Assembly (NCBI GenBank): GCA_031264755.1
Contig: JAISDO010000016.1
Location: 1-6,155, forward strand
DNA length: 6,155 nucleotides
Origin: Clostridiales bacterium
Lineage (GTDB): Bacteria; Bacillota_A; Clostridia; Christensenellales; Pumilibacteraceae
Reading direction: 5' to 3'
Each line of letters begins with the position of its first letter. The first letter of the stretch is position 1. This document shows positions 5,913 to 6,155 of the stretch, one piece after another. Below the pieces are notes generated by a model, which saw only the letters and a list, made by a program, of their open reading frames with translations, had not been told where the DNA came from and did no database searches. The translations under genes and the position numbers were made by a program.

Positions 5913-6155
5913 TTAGGAATAGTTTTGTTTTAGGAGGGAGAGTTTGGATTTGCGGGTAATGGTGGAGGCAAGTTGGGAGATTTTGATACGGCGTTGAGAC
6001 ATAGTATCACGGTCACGGATGGTGACCATTTTGTCGATTAGGGAGTCAAAGTCTACAGTGACGCAAATAGGGGTACCAATTTCGTCTTGACGGCGGTATC
6101 TTTTGCCAATACTACTAGTCTCGTCGTAAGTGACAGAGTGGCGTAGAGAGAGTCT
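5913..6155 (-). CDS. glyS: Glycyl-tRNA synthetase, C-terminal 80 residues (partial)
   Basis: The frame is open from the window's right edge to TAA at 5915-5913. The visible residues include [16 protein letters not shown] (14-29), CVTVDF (31-36) and [16 protein letters not shown] (44-59), the conserved end of the anticodon-binding domain of the dimeric, single-chain class II GlyRS that charges tRNA-Gly. This form, rather than the split alpha/beta GlyQ-GlyS form, is found in many Clostridia, Mollicutes, Actinobacteria, archaea and eukaryotes. The end [11 protein letters not shown] is a normal ending. Codon use differs from the neighbours: of eight Ile codons, four are ATT, four ATC and none ATA, and of ten Arg codons eight are CGC or CGT, as expected for a highly expressed gene. 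It is upstream of the small membrane-protein gene on the same strand. The catalytic domain lies outside the window. Confidence 0.95.
   Translation of the reverse strand, partial: RLSLRHSVTYDETSSIGKRYRRQDEIGTPICVTVDFDSLIDKMVTIRDRDTMSQRRIKISQLASTITRKSKLSLLKQNYS

Overview
This 6.2-kb window looks like chromosomal DNA from an AT-rich bacterium, most likely a Clostridia-like Bacillota. The evidence is a Bacillus-type DNA polymerase I with a decayed proofreading domain, a single-chain (alpha2-type) glycyl-tRNA synthetase, a SpoIIM-like membrane protein and a family 6 hypoxanthine-DNA glycosylase. The lineage is an inference; there is no rRNA or other strong phylogenetic marker here.

Left part (1-899, + strand): the 3' portion of a gene whose product ends in three hydrophobic, glycine-rich stretches. 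It overlaps a small three-helix membrane protein gene by 16 bases. I recognise neither. The arrangement resembles a membrane-active toxin followed by its immunity protein, but this is a hypothesis. A perfect 32-bp palindrome (918-949) follows.

Centre (1025-3780, + strand): polA, complete at 906 residues, with all 5'-nuclease and polymerase motifs and no 3'-5' exonuclease catalytic residues. A near-consensus sigma-A promoter lies so close to the start codon that the mRNA may have no leader. Next (3879-4499) is a polytopic membrane protein with a SpoIIM-like layout; a 15-bp perfect inverted repeat lies inside its 5' coding end.

Right part (4602-6155, - strand), convergent with the first part. 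In transcription order it holds the 3' end of glyS, a three-helix membrane protein preceded by a 20-bp palindrome and a clear Shine-Dalgarno, a doubtful 90-residue hydrophobic ORF, and a DNA-deoxyinosine glycosylase whose ATG overlaps the stop of that ORF. The last gene converges on the SpoIIM-like gene.

The recognisable genes are housekeeping: replication/repair synthesis (Pol I), base excision of deaminated adenine (the glycosylase leaves an abasic site that Pol I can help fill after incision) and translation (GlyRS). The most unusual items are the candidate toxin-immunity pair, the three strong inverted repeats, the possible leaderless polA transcript and the general lack of Shine-Dalgarno sequences. 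I see no rRNA, tRNA, CRISPR array, insertion sequence or integrase.
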